From Eremophila alpestris peregrina (Eukaryota; Chordata; Aves; Passeriformes; Alaudidae), in contig WMCF01000032.1 of the NCBI GenBank assembly GCA_009792885.1, forward strand, positions 5,188,589-5,252,588: a DNA stretch of 64,000 nt, given 5' to 3'. The translations under genes were made by a program, and so were the position numbers. Shown here piece after piece: positions 13,501 to 26,373 of the stretch. How positions within the stretch are numbered: position 1 is the first letter of the stretch; each line of letters opens with the position of its first letter. The notes under the pieces are model-generated. The model did not search any database and was not told where the DNA came from. It worked only from the letters and a program-made list of their open reading frames with translations.

Positions 13501-16500
13501 GGTCTGCTCCCAGCAAGACTCCAATAACCACCCTTATCAGCCAGGAATGCTCTGAACTGGCATTCCACAGCCCTATGAAAATCAAGGCAAAGTAAGATAA
13601 ACCTGTTTAGCATGACAATACAGACAGCTTATACTAGAGGATTACTCTTTAGTGGTTTTTAAACTATTGAGTAAATAGAAATGCTGCAGGGCTTTTTGCT
13701 TTGTTTTCAGTTTTCTCCTTCCCCTCCGACTGTGGCTGTGTTACCTTGGAAACCTCCATAGGCTGGATTGTGATTGGGTGTGTGGTGACATTACACAGTC
13801 AACCAAAGGTGCATGGATGCCGATGAAACAACAAATACAGAAAAGGAGAGGCTGTTTAGGTGTATTTTTTCATAGCACAGAATGCACAAATCCTACTCAG
13901 AGGCAAGTCAGAGTTGGCTGGCTTAGTCAGTGGGAAATGTGATAATAAATTTGATAATAGTTCCAGTTATCCTTTTAAGTGACTACAAAAGAAACAGCCT
14001 TATAAGATTACTTCTAAACATGTAGATGACAGTAGGATTTTTTTTTTTTGTTGGCCTGAAATAAATATGCTGTAAAAGAGACAAGGTAACCCAGTATGCA
14101 AAACATTTTTCTGGACATGGGAACCCACTCTGGTTTAATGTGCCACCTGCAGCTGCTTTCCACAGAGTGCCCAACTTGTCAAAATCACTGGAGAACTTTA
14201 CTGGAAACAAGTGAAACCCTATTCCCTCTGAAGTGTTAAGTGGAAGTGAATATCTTCCTACAGAGCTGAGAAAGCCAAAGCCAGTCAGACTGCAGAGAGC
14301 AGTGAAGGCCAGAGCATCCAGCACTGACTGAGAACGTGTGCAACCTGTGAGAGTATTTTCTCCTGGAAACAGTTTTTGGGAGACCACAAGGACATGTGAG
14401 GACACACAAATGTGCACCAGCCTCCTGCTCTTCCTTGGCTGGATGACACTGCAGATACATCATCAGATTTCTGTACATGGTGAACACCAAATTTTTTCAG
14501 ATTATTTGTCCAGAGCCTTGTCCACTTGACTCATTAACTAAAAGCCTATTATTATTATTAATCACTTAGAATTTACACTTACAGCACTCTCCTGCTCCAT
14601 ACCTGCCAATTAAACTTCTTTAACCTCATTAACAGTACTGGTGCTTGGCTTTCATGACATGGAGTAAGTTCAGCACCTGATTTATGAATATAAAGAATCC
14701 TACTTGATTTTCTCTTTGTTTCTGTGTGTCTCTCCTCTCCAGGAGGGAGCTTGGAGGAATGCTCCCAGGCAGCTGTGTTTCAAGTGCAGTCAGTCAGCCC
14801 AAGAGTTCTTCATGTTCAGTAAACCCCAGGAGATTTGAAGCCAGTGAGCTTCCTTCTTTTCCATATAAAATCTTGACACCTCAGGCAACAGGCATAAGAC
14901 TAAGCAGTAACACGGTGACAAGTGGATTGAAAGCAAAGGCACAGGTTTTGTCCCTGCCTGCCTTGATTTGCATCCTATTAAATGAAATTTGAGACCCAAA
15001 CACAGATGTATTAGAGGAAAACAGCATCAGGACCCTCTGCTGCAGAGGACCAAACCTGGGTAGAACTCTTACATGAAAAGATATTTTTTAAATCTTCATC
15101 TGATGGCAAACGTTTCTGCCTGCTAAGACAGATGGAAAATCTGAAACTCTCAGACAACAGTTTGTCTATTAAGATCTCTGAGAACAGAAACTAAAAGAAA
15201 ATAAAAGACAAACAGGAAGAGCTAATAGGTACAGGAACACTTGAAAAGAGAGTGGTCAATCATCTATGCCCACCTCTGCCCTCACCTCCTGTCTGCACCT
15301 GCCAACATAAACAGCATTTTCAGGCTGATCAAAAGGCAGCATCTCCTACTGCTGCCTCTACTGGGAGCATATTAACATTTCATGACTAAAAGCACTCCCC
15401 ACCTCAAAACCACCCAAACAAGCATCAAAGACATTATACAGGCAGGCTTCATATCCAAGCCCCAAGGAAAAGCAGGGGCATATTTTGTGCACATACTCAC
15501 GTGCACACCCACATTCACAAAAACACCAGGATCTCATCTGAGACCTTTGGGCTCCAACAGCAATACAACAGTAAATAAACAATATCAGCAGCCTGAGAAA
15601 AAAACCCACCAAAATCACTTCATTCTCTGCTGTTCAAACAGTGCATAGAGGAGGCATAATGACACCCTGCAAGGAGACTTCTGCACATCACCAGGAAATA
15701 CCACACGGGACATTGAAATTAATGTCAAAAGGTGCCAGTGCTAAATTCACGATCATGCTCAGCAAACTGCTTTAATGACAGGTTTAATGCTGGCTTGTTA
15801 CACTGACATGACCAAAGCACTGTGGGTTTAATCTGGAGGGTAATGCTGGAGCACTGCAGAGACAGCAGCTTGAGCTGCACCAAGGAAAGCTGCCTGCACG
15901 ACGGGTCGGCCACAGGGCAGCACAAAGCAGCAGGCTGTCGGTGGTAATTAGCAGGAGGTGAGGGCTAGGTAGCCAGGAAAAGCATCTGTAGCTGCAGGTG
16001 CAGAATAGCTACAGATGAAAACTGTCATCTTCTTTCACTACTTGCTGCCTGTGATTTTTTCCTTGCTGGAAGGGTCAGGTTTGGCGTGGTTTGGCCCACT
16101 GCTCGCTTCTTGCGCTGTCAGTTCGGATTCGTCAGCATCTCAGCTGACAGCATCTCATTTTAGAGACAGCTTTACCTTTCTGATCTCCTTTGAAGTCTGC
16201 CAGTTCACCCCTGGCCACTGCTGGACTTTCACAAACAGGAAGTGCTTTCTTCCCTCTTACAGGGAATGTGAAAGACAAGATGGAGCCCTGCCAGATGGAT
16301 AATGCTGGCACACACCCACCTTCTGGGGAGAGCAGTCAGAAGGCAAGGCTGGGGTGTTCAGAGAGCTGAATGCTGGGCTCTCACAGCCATGGCCATTTGC
16401 TCCCTGGCAAGTTACTCACTCCCCACCTACTCCCTCTGTAACCAAGGCAGAGGCTGTCACCACTCAGACCACTCTTCTGAACTGTGGGGTTTCCTGTAGC

Positions 16501-16980
16501 TGTGAAACTGCAAACCACATTCCACACTCCAGTCAGTGCAACAACCCAAAGCACATCTCACCTTTAACCTTGCCCACACAGTAGCTGCTTATTTTGCAGC
16601 ACATGTTTTCCCAAAAGTGCTCCAAGTTTGCAGCCCACAGGCAGAAGGGGGTGTGCAGATCCTTCCAGAGAGGTCAGCACACACTCTCTGTGACTGATTG
16701 CATTATCTTTCTACCTGACTCTGGAAAAGTGATTATCTGCCAAGGCCAGGTCTGGAATCTGCCCTGGCTGGGTCCTGTTTCTTTCCTTTGATATTTTTAT
16801 TTTAAGATGTGATGCAAAGAGCCTGGTGAATTGAACCTTTTCAAATCCCTGAGACAGACAAACAGCAACCACACAGCATGATGCAGGTATGGGACTGGGA
16901 CTTCAAAGACTTGCCAGGATTCAGCATGGAAATGAATATCTGCAGTGTGTGTGCCATGTGAGGCAGAGGGAAATCCTTAC
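10554..16980 (-). other. SDK2: SDK2 intron before last exon
   Basis: 6,427 bases, GT donor to AG acceptor. I see no second gene, no clear transposon and only short simple runs (for example T10 at 14041-14050, ATT repeats near 14549). Confidence 0.85.
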
Positions 16981-17110
16981 CTCTGACTCTGACACTTCCA
17001 GGGGCTTCTCATTGAGGCCCAAGCCCTCAGTCAGCACAGCCCCGTTGTACTTGTTGCAGATATCCTCATCAGAGTAGTGCAGCCCCCCTGGGCTTGGCCG
17101 AGGAGGAGAC
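16981..17110 (-). CDS. SDK2: SDK2 exon: cytoplasmic tail part 2
   Basis: Residues 541-584. RSPPRPSPGGLHYSDEDICN contains a proline-rich patch (PPRPSP, a possible SH3 or WW ligand by inference) and a Tyr in an acidic setting. It then reads KYNGAVLTEGLGLNEKPLEV and SESE. The acceptor is TTCCTAG|GTCTCC and the donor CAGAG|GTAAGG, phase 0. The HYSDEDICNKYNG block is one of the best markers for SDK2 over SDK1. Only 208 bases separate it from the preceding exon. Confidence 0.95.
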
Positions 17111-17318
17111 CTAGGAAATGCAAAGGATGAGTGTTTGGGATGTTGTTATTCCCCTGGAATTAATGAGATCATGCTTAGAAGTCAGAATCACAGCTTAAGG
17201 CAGAGACTTGGGTGTTTAAGTCCTCCCTGGATTCTTCAATCTCTCCCTTCTGCCTGTTTAACAGTGCTTGAAGCTAGAAAGAAGAGATTCCAAGAGCACA
17301 GCATTCCCAGCTTTTTAC
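17111..17318 (-). other. SDK2: SDK2 short intron (208 bases)
   Basis: Separates the two middle tail exons; no feature seen. Confidence 0.9.
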
Positions 17319-17439
17319 CTGGTTCCATTTTTCTTTGAGAAGGTGCTCTTGATGTTCAGGTGTCTGCTGTTGAGCTCCAGAGCAGTGAAGCCTCCATTAT
17401 CCAGAGTGACTGACTCTTCCACGTTGGAGATGGTTTTAC
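17319..17439 (-). CDS. SDK2: SDK2 exon: cytoplasmic tail part 1
   Basis: Residues 501-540. GKTISNVEESVTLDNGGFTA is followed by LELNSRHLNIKSTFSKKNGT. It has no enzymatic domain; it is a conserved, probably unstructured sidekick tail with many Ser/Thr. The acceptor is CTGGCTCCAG|GTAAAACC; the exon itself begins GTAAAA, so the acceptor AG is followed by a donor-like string, but only this choice keeps phase. The donor is ACCAG|GTAAAA, leaving two bases for an Arg codon. Confidence 0.94.
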
Positions 17440-19369
17440 CTGGAGCCAGGAAATTAAAGGTTCAGCTGAAACAAAAGCACTTTTCCCCCAAGATAGAACT
17501 GCAGGAGCTAACTTGTCCTTCTTTCTGTTTTATGACATCATTAATTAGTTGAATTTTCTTTTCTTAGTGGCAAGTGAGAACAGAGTAAAGGCAAGGAGTG
17601 CATCAGGAATGTGAAGGGGCAGAGGAAGCCAAAAGAGGAGTCATGAATGGATGGATGGATTTCATTCAGAGGCAAGTATCTAAAATAGCACAGATAAACT
17701 GTGCTTCAAATATGCTTATTCTTGGTTTTTGACTATAAATAGAAACCAGATAATGAATTTAGGTGGCTACTGAAGATGTCCTAAATCAGGTGCTGTGAAT
17801 CCCATTCCACACTGACTGGAGCAAAGCAAGAGAAAGTAAAACTAGAGAAGTCAGAAAAAGAGGAAAAGGAGAGAGGGAAAAAAAAGGCAGGAAAAAAGCA
17901 AGAGGAAGGGCAAGTGGAATAGCAAATAGGAAAAACATTCCACAGCTGAAATGAGGATCAGGTATGGAGACATAATTGGAAGGAACAGGAACAAGGGCAG
18001 GATGGGAAGAAGAAGAAGGAAAATCCAGCCCAGTATATTATTTCTTGTGACCAAATCTAGCAGGAGCTTGTTCTCTCCTGTGCTCATCCTTTGTCATCCC
18101 AAAGGTGTGAGCTGAGCCCGTGTCCCAGGGAGAAGGGCTGGCTGCCCCTTTGCAGCAGACAGGTGCTTTATCCTCAGCTCCAATTTCAGAGCTGCATTAA
18201 GGCTCTGTGAACACGGGTATCTGACAGCACAGGTCACACCTGCCTTTTCATGTCTGTCCCCCAAACACACAGTAAAACTACGAAGATGAGAGGTTTCCTA
18301 TGAGCTGTGCATACAAATGTGTAATAGCATTAACTTGGTAAAATGCCACGGTGTGCACACACCTTCCATCTCCTGGGACTGAAATCTGATTTTCTAACAC
18401 TTGTTAGAAGTGAATTACAAAGAAAGAGAAGATCTTCACTTTGGGACTGAATTACTAAATACTGCCTGCAACACTTCATTACATTAATCCCTAAGAACAG
18501 GTAGTGCAAAGACCCATCCACCTGATCCTTCTCATTAACGTGCCTTTTTCTGGCACCTCCTGGCATCAGAGAAATTTCTTGCTGAAGATGGAGGAGGCTA
18601 TCAGAGAAATACATATGTGAACAACCCTCCCAGGACTTTATCATGTAGGGAGAAGGAAAGGTAAAAACAAAATTCAGAGCTCAAGAATGAGGCTTTTTGA
18701 AAGGGGACTATTTGACATTCCAAGTTACAGAGCAGGTAGCTCCTCTTTCCTTTCAAGAAAGGAGACTGGTAAAAATTATCACTAAAGGAAAATTCAAAGG
18801 TTGATGCTCTCACTATATGTTAAAATCTAACAGGTCCAGATAACCAAGGCACCTCCTGGCTGCTTGGTCCCCATCCCAGCAACTGCAGCTTGGCTTAGGG
18901 AAGGAATGTGAGATGCAGGGCACTCAGCATAAAGGAACTGTGATATAGTCCTCACACACAGAGATTCAGAATATCTGAATTGGTACAGCCATGGAAAAGC
19001 AGAATCTTTCTCCTTCTCTCCATCTATCAGGGAATTATGACAAACAAAGTCTCAGCTAATTCCTTATTTATTTCTTATCTGCCCAAGTGCTTGACCCAGA
19101 CTCCTTGGCTTTTACTGAAGTCCCTGGGAATTCCAGAGTCTGTCCTGTCTGAGCACATGGCTGGCCAGTGTCCAAACCCTGATCCAGTGTGGCTACAGGC
19201 AAAAGCCATTTCTACCAAACCAGACAGCATAAAAAAGACAGCAAGTCTTCTGCCAAGCAAAACAGCTCTAAACACAGTCCCTGCTGAGGAAATCAGGGGT
19301 TTGAAGGAAAGGTATTTCTGATTCCCACAGCTCTTGAGACTTTTGCACAGCACAGAGATGATGCCTTAC
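17440..19369 (-). other. SDK2: SDK2 intron after the transmembrane exon
   Basis: 1,930 bases. Contains a purine-rich stretch (about 17825-17925) and a short ATGG repeat near 17647. No gene or mobile element recognised. Confidence 0.85.
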
Positions 19370-19507
19370 CTCCATTGCAGTTCTTGTACTTCTTGCTCTG
19401 GCCATGCAGGACCAATGCAAACACCACCAGCAGGATGAGGATGAGGCTTGAGAGAGCCATCACCAGCAGAAACCACCACTCCTCATAGAAAGGGGCTTCT
19501 GTTTGTG
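19370..19507 (-). CDS. SDK2: SDK2 exon: transmembrane segment
   Basis: Residues 455-500. AQTEAPFYEE is a short extracellular stalk. Residues 465-488 (WWFLLVMALSSLILILLVVF then ALVL) form the single membrane helix, followed by HGQSKKYKNC, a basic stop-transfer stretch on the cytoplasmic side. The acceptor is GCTCTTTCAG|CACAA and the donor GGAG|GTAAGG. The orientation fits a type I membrane protein: FnIII domains outside, positive charges inside. Confidence 0.97.
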
Positions 19508-19680
19508 CTGAAAGAGCAAAAAAACACAAATAGCAGTTTCTCTTTATGCCCCTTTACAATTTTCTCTTGCTCCCCACAGTGAACTCTGCAATGGTGCTCA
19601 GTAGAGAGGGGGGGTTCTGACTCTCAAGGGGCTTGCTGACCCTTCCAAGATGGCAGAGAACAGGAGCACATCCCAGCTCC

Positions 19681-19850
19681 AACACAGAATCCCAGGATGG
19701 TCTGGGTTGGAAGGGACCTTAAAGCTCATCCAGTGCCACCCCCTGCCATGGCAGGGACACCTCCCACTATCCCAGGTTGCTCCAACCTGGCCTTGGACAC
19801 TTCCAGGGATGGGGCAGCCACAGCTTCTCTGGGTAACCAATTCCATCTCT
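19681..19850 (-). mobile_element. CR1 LINE 3' fragment
   Basis: Reverse-orientation CR1 3' end: AGAATCCCAGGATGGTCTGG, GGTTGGAAGGGACCTTAAAG, CCATGGCAGGGACACC, and GGGGCAGCCACAGCTTCTCT. It lies in the same sense as SDK2, between the transmembrane and FnIII 13 exons. The right border is approximate. Confidence 0.93.
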
Positions 19851-21793
19851 ATAAGCACCTTTCATACCCCTGGAGCAGCTCCAGAGGTCCTCAGCTAAGA
19901 AGTTATCACCAGCAGAAGAGAGGCAGCTTTCCTCCCACAGCTCTGCACTCCTACATTTCTGGACCAGGGCAGGCTTAGCACTCCTGGGTCAAGGGAACCA
20001 CTAATACACGTGCCATGACCCATGATTATTTCACTTTTTGGGAGGCTTACCTTGCCAAAATACTGTTCAGTGGCTCTTTGAAAAACACAGCTACTGCCAA
20101 GGAACAAAGTACACTTGGTTCAGTGTCTTTCAGTACCTCCATTAACTCCAGCTTCCAACTTTCACTGCTACTCTATATCACTTCTCCATCCACTGAGCCA
20201 AGCCTGATGTGCAGCACAGGGGTATCAGTTCAATTGCCTGGGTTTTGTGCAGTCTCAGGTCATTTCACCCCATCTGACCTCAAGTGGAAACACAAAATGG
20301 CACTAACTTCCCCTTTCAGGAGTTACCTTGCCAGTCTTGGTTTAAAGCAGTAAGTATTGTTGTTTCCTTGCAGTGATATTCTCTTTGTGCTCCCTTGAGC
20401 TCCCTCAGCTTTGGGGAAAAGTGCAGCTTCTGAGCCATGAGCCAGCAGTTGATATAATTTCCCTGTTGTCTGTAAGGTGGAACACCACCTGGCAGGAATG
20501 GGTGATGCCAGGAGAACAACTCAACCCCTCACTATCACCCTCTTTCCCTGACTGTCCCAAGCCTGGATCTGAATAAAAAGTCTGTTTTAAGCTTGACTAT
20601 AGGAGCTCAAATTTGTTCCAGATCACTGGGTATTCTGCAGCAGGGAAAAGCAGCCACGCTCTTTCTTTGCTAGGAGGCCAGTCCAGGCCAATAAAATCCT
20701 AGAGACAAACTGCACAAGCCATGCTGGGCTGAGCAGATTCAAGGCAATTTATACCTCCCTGTGCCAGCTGAAGTGGCCAGCCTAAAACGTTTTATACTTT
20801 TATGCCTGTGAATCTCAATGGAAGCCTCTTACTTTCATGCAGCAATTTGAGAGGAACACTGAAGCATCAAAAGGAGGCGAATTAAATAGTTCTGTTCAAG
20901 TGGAGAACTTACAAACACACAGTTTATTTATAGAAAGCATCACAAGGAGATGCATGCTCTGCTTCAGAGGAATAATGCCTTTGAGCAGAGGAAAGACTGA
21001 CATGATTGCTGGTCCTTCACACTGTGAAACACCAGAGACAAAAAACACTGGCTCTTGGTGTTTGAAGTGGGTTGTCCATGCCCTTGTCCTGAAGAAGAAA
21101 AGCAGGGGTGGCACTCAGGGGAATCCATGGAAGCCCTCTCGGAGTGAGTGGTTAATTGTGTCAGGGCAGGCACAGCAGTGCTTTGCTGCTCCTGCCTGCT
21201 GGGGAGTTGCTGAATGGTGTTCGTGCCTTTCACTGGAGCAGCAAAGAGATAAAAGCCACTCCAGATGCTGGAGCACTGCCAGGTTCTCAGGAGTCTCCAG
21301 AATTTTGAATCACAAAGACGCTTTCTCAGGTTCTTTTATTCCCCTTGTCTTTGCTGACACAGCAAGGATGAAACCTGAGGCTCAAAAGCAACCTGGAGCA
21401 GAGCAGGGGGAAGAGGAGACCCAGCAGAGCCTTCCCAAGGGCAAGGTCCCTCACCTCACCACAGGCCCAGACACTGCAGCTGCCCAGCCCAGGCAAGCTG
21501 AGAGGAATCTCATTTTTCAAGGTATTCAAGTCCCTTCAGAAAACCAGAGGGCTGGAATGCTCACTGGGATTTGGGAAGCACATTTGGGTCATAGCCCTGT
21601 TTACTGGAGTAAGCTCAGGAGAGCAGGGAGAGTGGGAAGAGCCCCAGAGCATCACAAAATGAGCTGCTGTGGTGGAGGGGGACTGGAGGCATCACACTAC
21701 AGCAGGAATAATGTGAAACTACACTGCTGTATTTGTGAGAGCTAAATACAAAGTAACACACAAAATGTTTATCAGAGACCAGAGTGAAAAAAG

Positions 21794-21826
<33 letters not shown>

Positions 21827-21834
21827 AAAACAGA
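21794..21834. repeat. A41 homopolymer
   Basis: Forty-one consecutive A on the plus strand, preceded by AAAAAAG. It could be a retroposed poly(A) tail, a simple repeat, or partly an assembly artefact. Confidence 0.9.
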
Positions 21835-22173
21835 GCAAACAAAAAACAGACCAGGAATGGAGAAAAAGCAAACAAGTTGTAGACCCTGCAAATTAGTTTT
21901 ATGACAAGAGATCTGACATAAACATTCCGAGTAGGTTCTTTATCAAGCTTAAAAATGGCACATGCAGTTTTCCTCTTGAGAATCAAACATACTGTAATGT
22001 CAAACCTTAATTCACCACTGTAATACTCCAGTTTTACCCTAAAACAAGTGAAAACAAGCTGCTACCTTGATTATTTGCTGCACCTAGAGAGTCTTGTTTG
22101 TTTCTTGTCCCCCTCTTCTCCCTCAGCCCTGGGAAATTCCATTGAAAAAGAAATAAAAAAACCCCGTGATTAC

Positions 22174-22338
22174 CTGATACTGCCACAGAAGGAACACTTG
22201 GCTCTCCATAGCCAAATTCGTTGACAGCCACCACCCGAAATTCGTAGGTGACTCCTTGTCTGAGTTTGTCCAGGCCCACTGTGTAGGAGGTGGCACTGCG
22301 AGGGATGTCCTTCACAAACATATCCCAGAGTCCTTCAT
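22174..22338 (-). CDS. SDK2: SDK2 exon: end of FnIII domain 13
   Basis: Residues 400-454. DEGLWDMFVKDIPRSATSY, then LDKLRQGVTYEFRVVAVNEF (422-441), the E-F loop and F strand, and GYGEPSVPSVAVS, the G strand running to the membrane stalk. The acceptor is CTCCTAG|ATGAAG and the donor ATCAG|GTAATC. The donor is weaker than its neighbours because it lacks G at +5. Sequence conservation with SDK2 as I remember it is very high here. Confidence 0.96.
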
Positions 22339-23299
22339 CTAGGAGAGCAGCAAGGAGAGAAATGGCATCAGCTGTGTGCCCTTGGCCCCTCCACCTGCCC
22401 AGTGAGAGAGGTTGTCACTCATGGGGTGCTGGAGCCACAGGCAGGGACATGCTCACCTGGAGATGGATGCTGGTACCAGGACAAACAAAACCAACTATAA
22501 TTAAAAACCCACTCAAAAATTTTGAGGGCAGGAATCAACATTAATCTCTCTGATCAGTGAAAATTGGTGCCCAGCATTTCTGCTGAGAAAATGGAGTCTC
22601 TGTCTTCATGTAGGGCCAAACCCTCAGCTCACCTACCCCAGCACAGCTCTCACAGACCTGACCTCACAAGCATCCCATTGGGCTTTTACTTTCAGCTATC
22701 AAAGCTGTTCCAACAATATCTATTTTTCTCTCCATGTCCCACAGGAGTGGGAATAGAATGATAACCTCTCTACAGAATTCAGTGTGGGGAGCTGCCTGCT
22801 TTGAAAGACAGTCCTCTGCATGGCACAACTCGAGCAGCAGGACTTCTGTAGCTCGAGGTGTTATCAAGGTAACAATAAAGGCAGCAGTGTTACCCTCAGT
22901 GACTCGTTCTGCTGCTGCAGTGTGAGGCAGGAATCTGCTCTCATTTGCTTTGCCTTTACCTGAGTGTCACCTAATTGGAGCCACCGCAGCGATTCCAGAA
23001 CTGTGCTGGTGGAACAGAGCGAGATCTGGCCCCCAGCCTGCTCCTGTGCCACAGGGAATAGCAGCTAAGATGGATTGATTAACACTGCAGGTGCATTTCC
23101 ATGTGAATGTTTTAGCTTTGGCACCAGTAAATATTGGCTGGGTGATTTGCACCGCGCTGGTGACACACACAATGAGTAACAGCCCCCAAACCACAGCTTT
23201 TCTGGTCAGGAGGATTGGCAGCCTCAGCAGATGCAAAAAGCAGGCTGGAGTGTTATTGTTCCAGCTGCATTTGAGAAACACCAAAGAACAATAAAAACA

Positions 23300-23640
23300 G
23301 GTAATTTTCCTGCCACGCTCAAAACTCGGACCAATGCATTATTCACCAGCATGATCAGACTATAATGAAGTTATCATAATGTACCATTGTTATGTATTAG
23401 CTGGGTATTACAATGGCTATAAAACAAGAGATAAAATATTGACTTCCCTTTTACAGGGCAATAGAAACCGAGATTATTTCTACCACATAAAGTTACAATG
23501 TAATAAAGAGGGAGTTTGGGATTTAGCTTCTCTGAAGAGGGTGGAGTGAGGGATGCATTTTCAAAGTTGGATTGTTGCAGCCACCGATACTCAGAAGATG
23601 CATCTCACGACTATAAAATATTGCCATATTTGCTAGAATT
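23300..23640. promoter_or_regulatory. Candidate conserved intronic element
   Basis: AT-rich block with few repeats, containing a pair of inverted SOX-type cores, CCATTGT at 23384-23390 and ACAATGG at 23410-23416, plus several TAAT and TTATC cores. It is a candidate enhancer by base composition and motifs only. Confidence 0.25.
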
Positions 23641-24144
23641 GCCTAAGCTTTCATAAACACATTTGTAAACAGCAATAAGAGAATTTGGGCCCATTGTGAA
23701 TTGTCTGAAAAGCAATTTGTTTGCATTCAAAGCCACTTAAATAGGGGAAGAAAAAGCAACAACAAAAGTGAATGTTCAGCAGTCATTACAACAAACACAA
23801 CTGCTCAGACACACTTTCCCACTCATTTTCTCAAACCTATCAGGGTGCACAGTGCAGAAAACCCAACAGACCAAGAAGTGTAAATTTAACTGCTCTGTGA
23901 AGCTTGCAGCAAGCTGGGAAAACCACTCCTGAGAGGTCAACATTGCATTTCCTCCTCTCTGTCCCCTTGGCTATGGTGGTGATGGTGTGGGGCAGCAAAG
24001 GATGCTGGTGGATGGATATTTCTGTCTCACAGGGACTCAGAGATGCTCTGGCTGGTGGCCACATAGTCACTGGCCCATCTTCCTTTCATTCACTGAAAGA
24101 ATCTTTGTGAAAACTCTGGTTTTTTTCCCTGGGGTAGGACTGTC

Positions 24145-24208
24145 AGTGCTGAGTTAATGGTTAGACTCCATGATCTTTCAGGTGTTTTCCAATTTTACTG
24201 ATTCTAAA
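24145..24208 (+). mobile_element. CR1 LINE 3' tip
   Basis: Short, diverged CR1 end: CAGTGCTGAGTTAATGGTTA, GACTCCATGATCTTTCAGG, TTTTCCAATTTTACTGATTC. The wording matches the CR1 subfamily ending 'tggactcgatgatctt'. Confidence 0.75.
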
Positions 24209-25809
24209 ATGGGACCCAGCCCATTATCCCTGGGGTCCCAGAGAGGTGCTGATGCAGCTACAGTAATCAGATGTCCTACATCTTCCCCACTGCTGACCCC
24301 CATGCACAGCATAGCCTGTGGCTTCCCAAGCCCTGGCCAACAAGATTTTTAATTCCAGAGCCTCAAATAATTTCTTATACCCATCTGGAACATCCAGACC
24401 CCTCTTTGTAAACAATGATCACAATCAGATATATACAAACTAAAAAAATCACTTGATTCCAACAGTGAACTTTGAGATTAAATATTGAACACACACTTGT
24501 GAATTCCTTCACTGCACCTCTCCCCCCATCCTCAAAACCAGGTGTGCTCCAAATGTTAGAAGTTTAGCTGAAGGAGAATTCATTGGAAGGTCACCAGTGA
24601 CAGCAAAGACTGGCCTTTAAGTTCAGTAGAAAATCATTAGTGTACCACACACAGCATTTTCCATTCAGTTTGGGGAGGAAAGATGCACGTGCCTTGGCTG
24701 GGACATCAGCTGGGTATTAACTCTGGGAAACCACTGGGAAGAGCAAAGTTTGCAACACTTAACAGGGCTCAGAGGGACATCCCAAGGGAGGCTGCCCTTG
24801 CTTTTCCTTTTGGTCACATCAGTCCCCATCTTCATTCCCCACTGCCTTTCACTGGGCACTCAGCCTCTTAAAAGTGTGATAGAAAAGTGTGCACTCCTCA
24901 AAAAGTAAGAATTTTTCTTTGCTCCTTGTTTCTATCCTATTTTCCCCAGCCTTGCCCCATCCTAACTCCTGCTTGATGGGAGATTTGCTCTTCACCTCCC
25001 AGCCTCTGTCCCATCTGAGCTTGAGGTTCAGGCACAGGGAGAGGATTTGAGTGACAGGGGAAAGTGAAGCCACCTCAGTGTCCAGCCTGCTTTGGAGAGG
25101 AGCTGCCCTGCCCACCGTGGCCAGCCCGGTGTCACAGGCCATTAACCAGGGTCTCCACACTAAATAAAGCTGTCACTCAGAGAGGGACACTCCCAGCTCC
25201 ACTAAACCCAGCCCCTGACAACGCAGGACATGGAGAGCTGTCAGTTATTTGGGTTTTAAACACCAGCCCTCCCCTCTCAGAGCTGGGCCATAAAGCTCCC
25301 TCCTAATTACACATTAGAAGCTTTATGAGGGGAGAAGCTGCTGAGAGTTAAGGCCCGGCTGAACGCCACTGGTGTTCCTCCTACAGAGGACACGATGAAA
25401 AGGTGGCTGTGTTTGTCACAGGCAGAGGGCTGGATTATCATGCAAAGCAGAGGAAGGACAAGAATGGGAAGTGAAGGCTGACAAACTGTCAGCCCTGGCG
25501 TGTCGCTCGCCAGCAGGAGAGAAAAAGGCCCCATGGCAGATGCTGGGGATGCAGCTGCACCCTTCACTTTGAATTTACTGACTTCTGCTGGTTCGTGTCC
25601 ATGTTTGACACTGCTCTCCCTCATTTGGTTAAAAATAAGCAGAAAAGGGAGAAAACAGAAAAACACTACTCAAGACACCAGAAAGGAAACTGAAGTGAGA
25701 GCTGCCCTCAGGGCGTGGGAAGCGAAACCCAGCATTTATGAGGTAGACAATTCCCTCTCCAAGTAGATGGGTTCTTTCCCTAAATGTCTGTTGCCTTCAT
25801 GGAACTCAT

Positions 25810-26115
25810 CACCTTGAAAGCTGGAGAGGGACTTTTTTCAAAGGCATGGAGAGACAAGACAAGGAGGAATGCCTTCAAACTGCCAGAGGGCAGGGATAGA
25901 TGGGATATCAGGGAGAAATTCCTCCCTGGGAGGGTGGGGAGGCCCTGGTACAGGTTGTCCAGAGAAGCTGTGGCTGCCCCATGCCCTGAAAGTGTCCAAG
26001 GGCAGGTTGGATGGGGCTTGGAGCCACTAGCTCTAATAGAAAGTGTCCCTGCCCATGGCAGGGGGATGGAACTGGCTGATTTTTAAGGTCACTTCCAATC
26101 CAGACCATTCCATTT
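25810..26115 (+). mobile_element. CR1 LINE 3' fragment
   Basis: A longer CR1 3' piece: GAAAGCTGGAGAGGGACTTT, AGACAAGACAAGGAGGAATG, CCTTCAAACTG, GGTTGTCCAGAGAAGCTGTG, and ending AATCCAGACCATTCCA. Antisense to SDK2. Confidence 0.95.
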
Positions 26116-26276
26116 AGGTGCAGTTCTCTTCCAGTTGCCTGGCATCATCCCCTGCTTGGGAAAAGCACACCAAGTCCAAAATTATGGTGGGGAGAGGAAG
26201 CAGAAAAGGAAATCTCCCTCTGTTTGTCCTGGGTCAGGGAGGCTCACTCTGAGGTGACAGAAGCCAGAAGAATGTG

Positions 26277-26373
26277 TCAGTTATGGATGTGGTTTAGTGG
26301 TGGACATGGCAGTGTTTGGTTTATGGTTGGACTTGATGACCTTAAGGGTCTTTTCCAATCTAAATAATTCTGT
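26277..26373 (+). mobile_element. CR1 LINE 3' tip (second subfamily)
   Basis: TTTAGTGGTGGACATGGCAG, TTGGACTTGATGACCTTAAG, TCTTTTCCAATCTAAATAAT, then TTCTGTG. Another CR1 3' end only about 160 bases after the previous copy and in the same direction. Confidence 0.9.

Larger units (their letters stand above)
19508..22173 (-). other. SDK2: SDK2 intron between FnIII 13 and transmembrane exons
   Basis: 2,666 bases. Holds a CR1 fragment (19681-19850), a plus-strand open frame of 302 codons at 20837-21745 with no recognisable domain, and an A41 run at 21794-21834. Confidence 0.85.

Noticed and set aside
20837..21745. A separate 302-residue protein gene on the plus strand
   Set aside because: No domain, no introns with matching signals, no polyadenylation signal; reported only as a finding.
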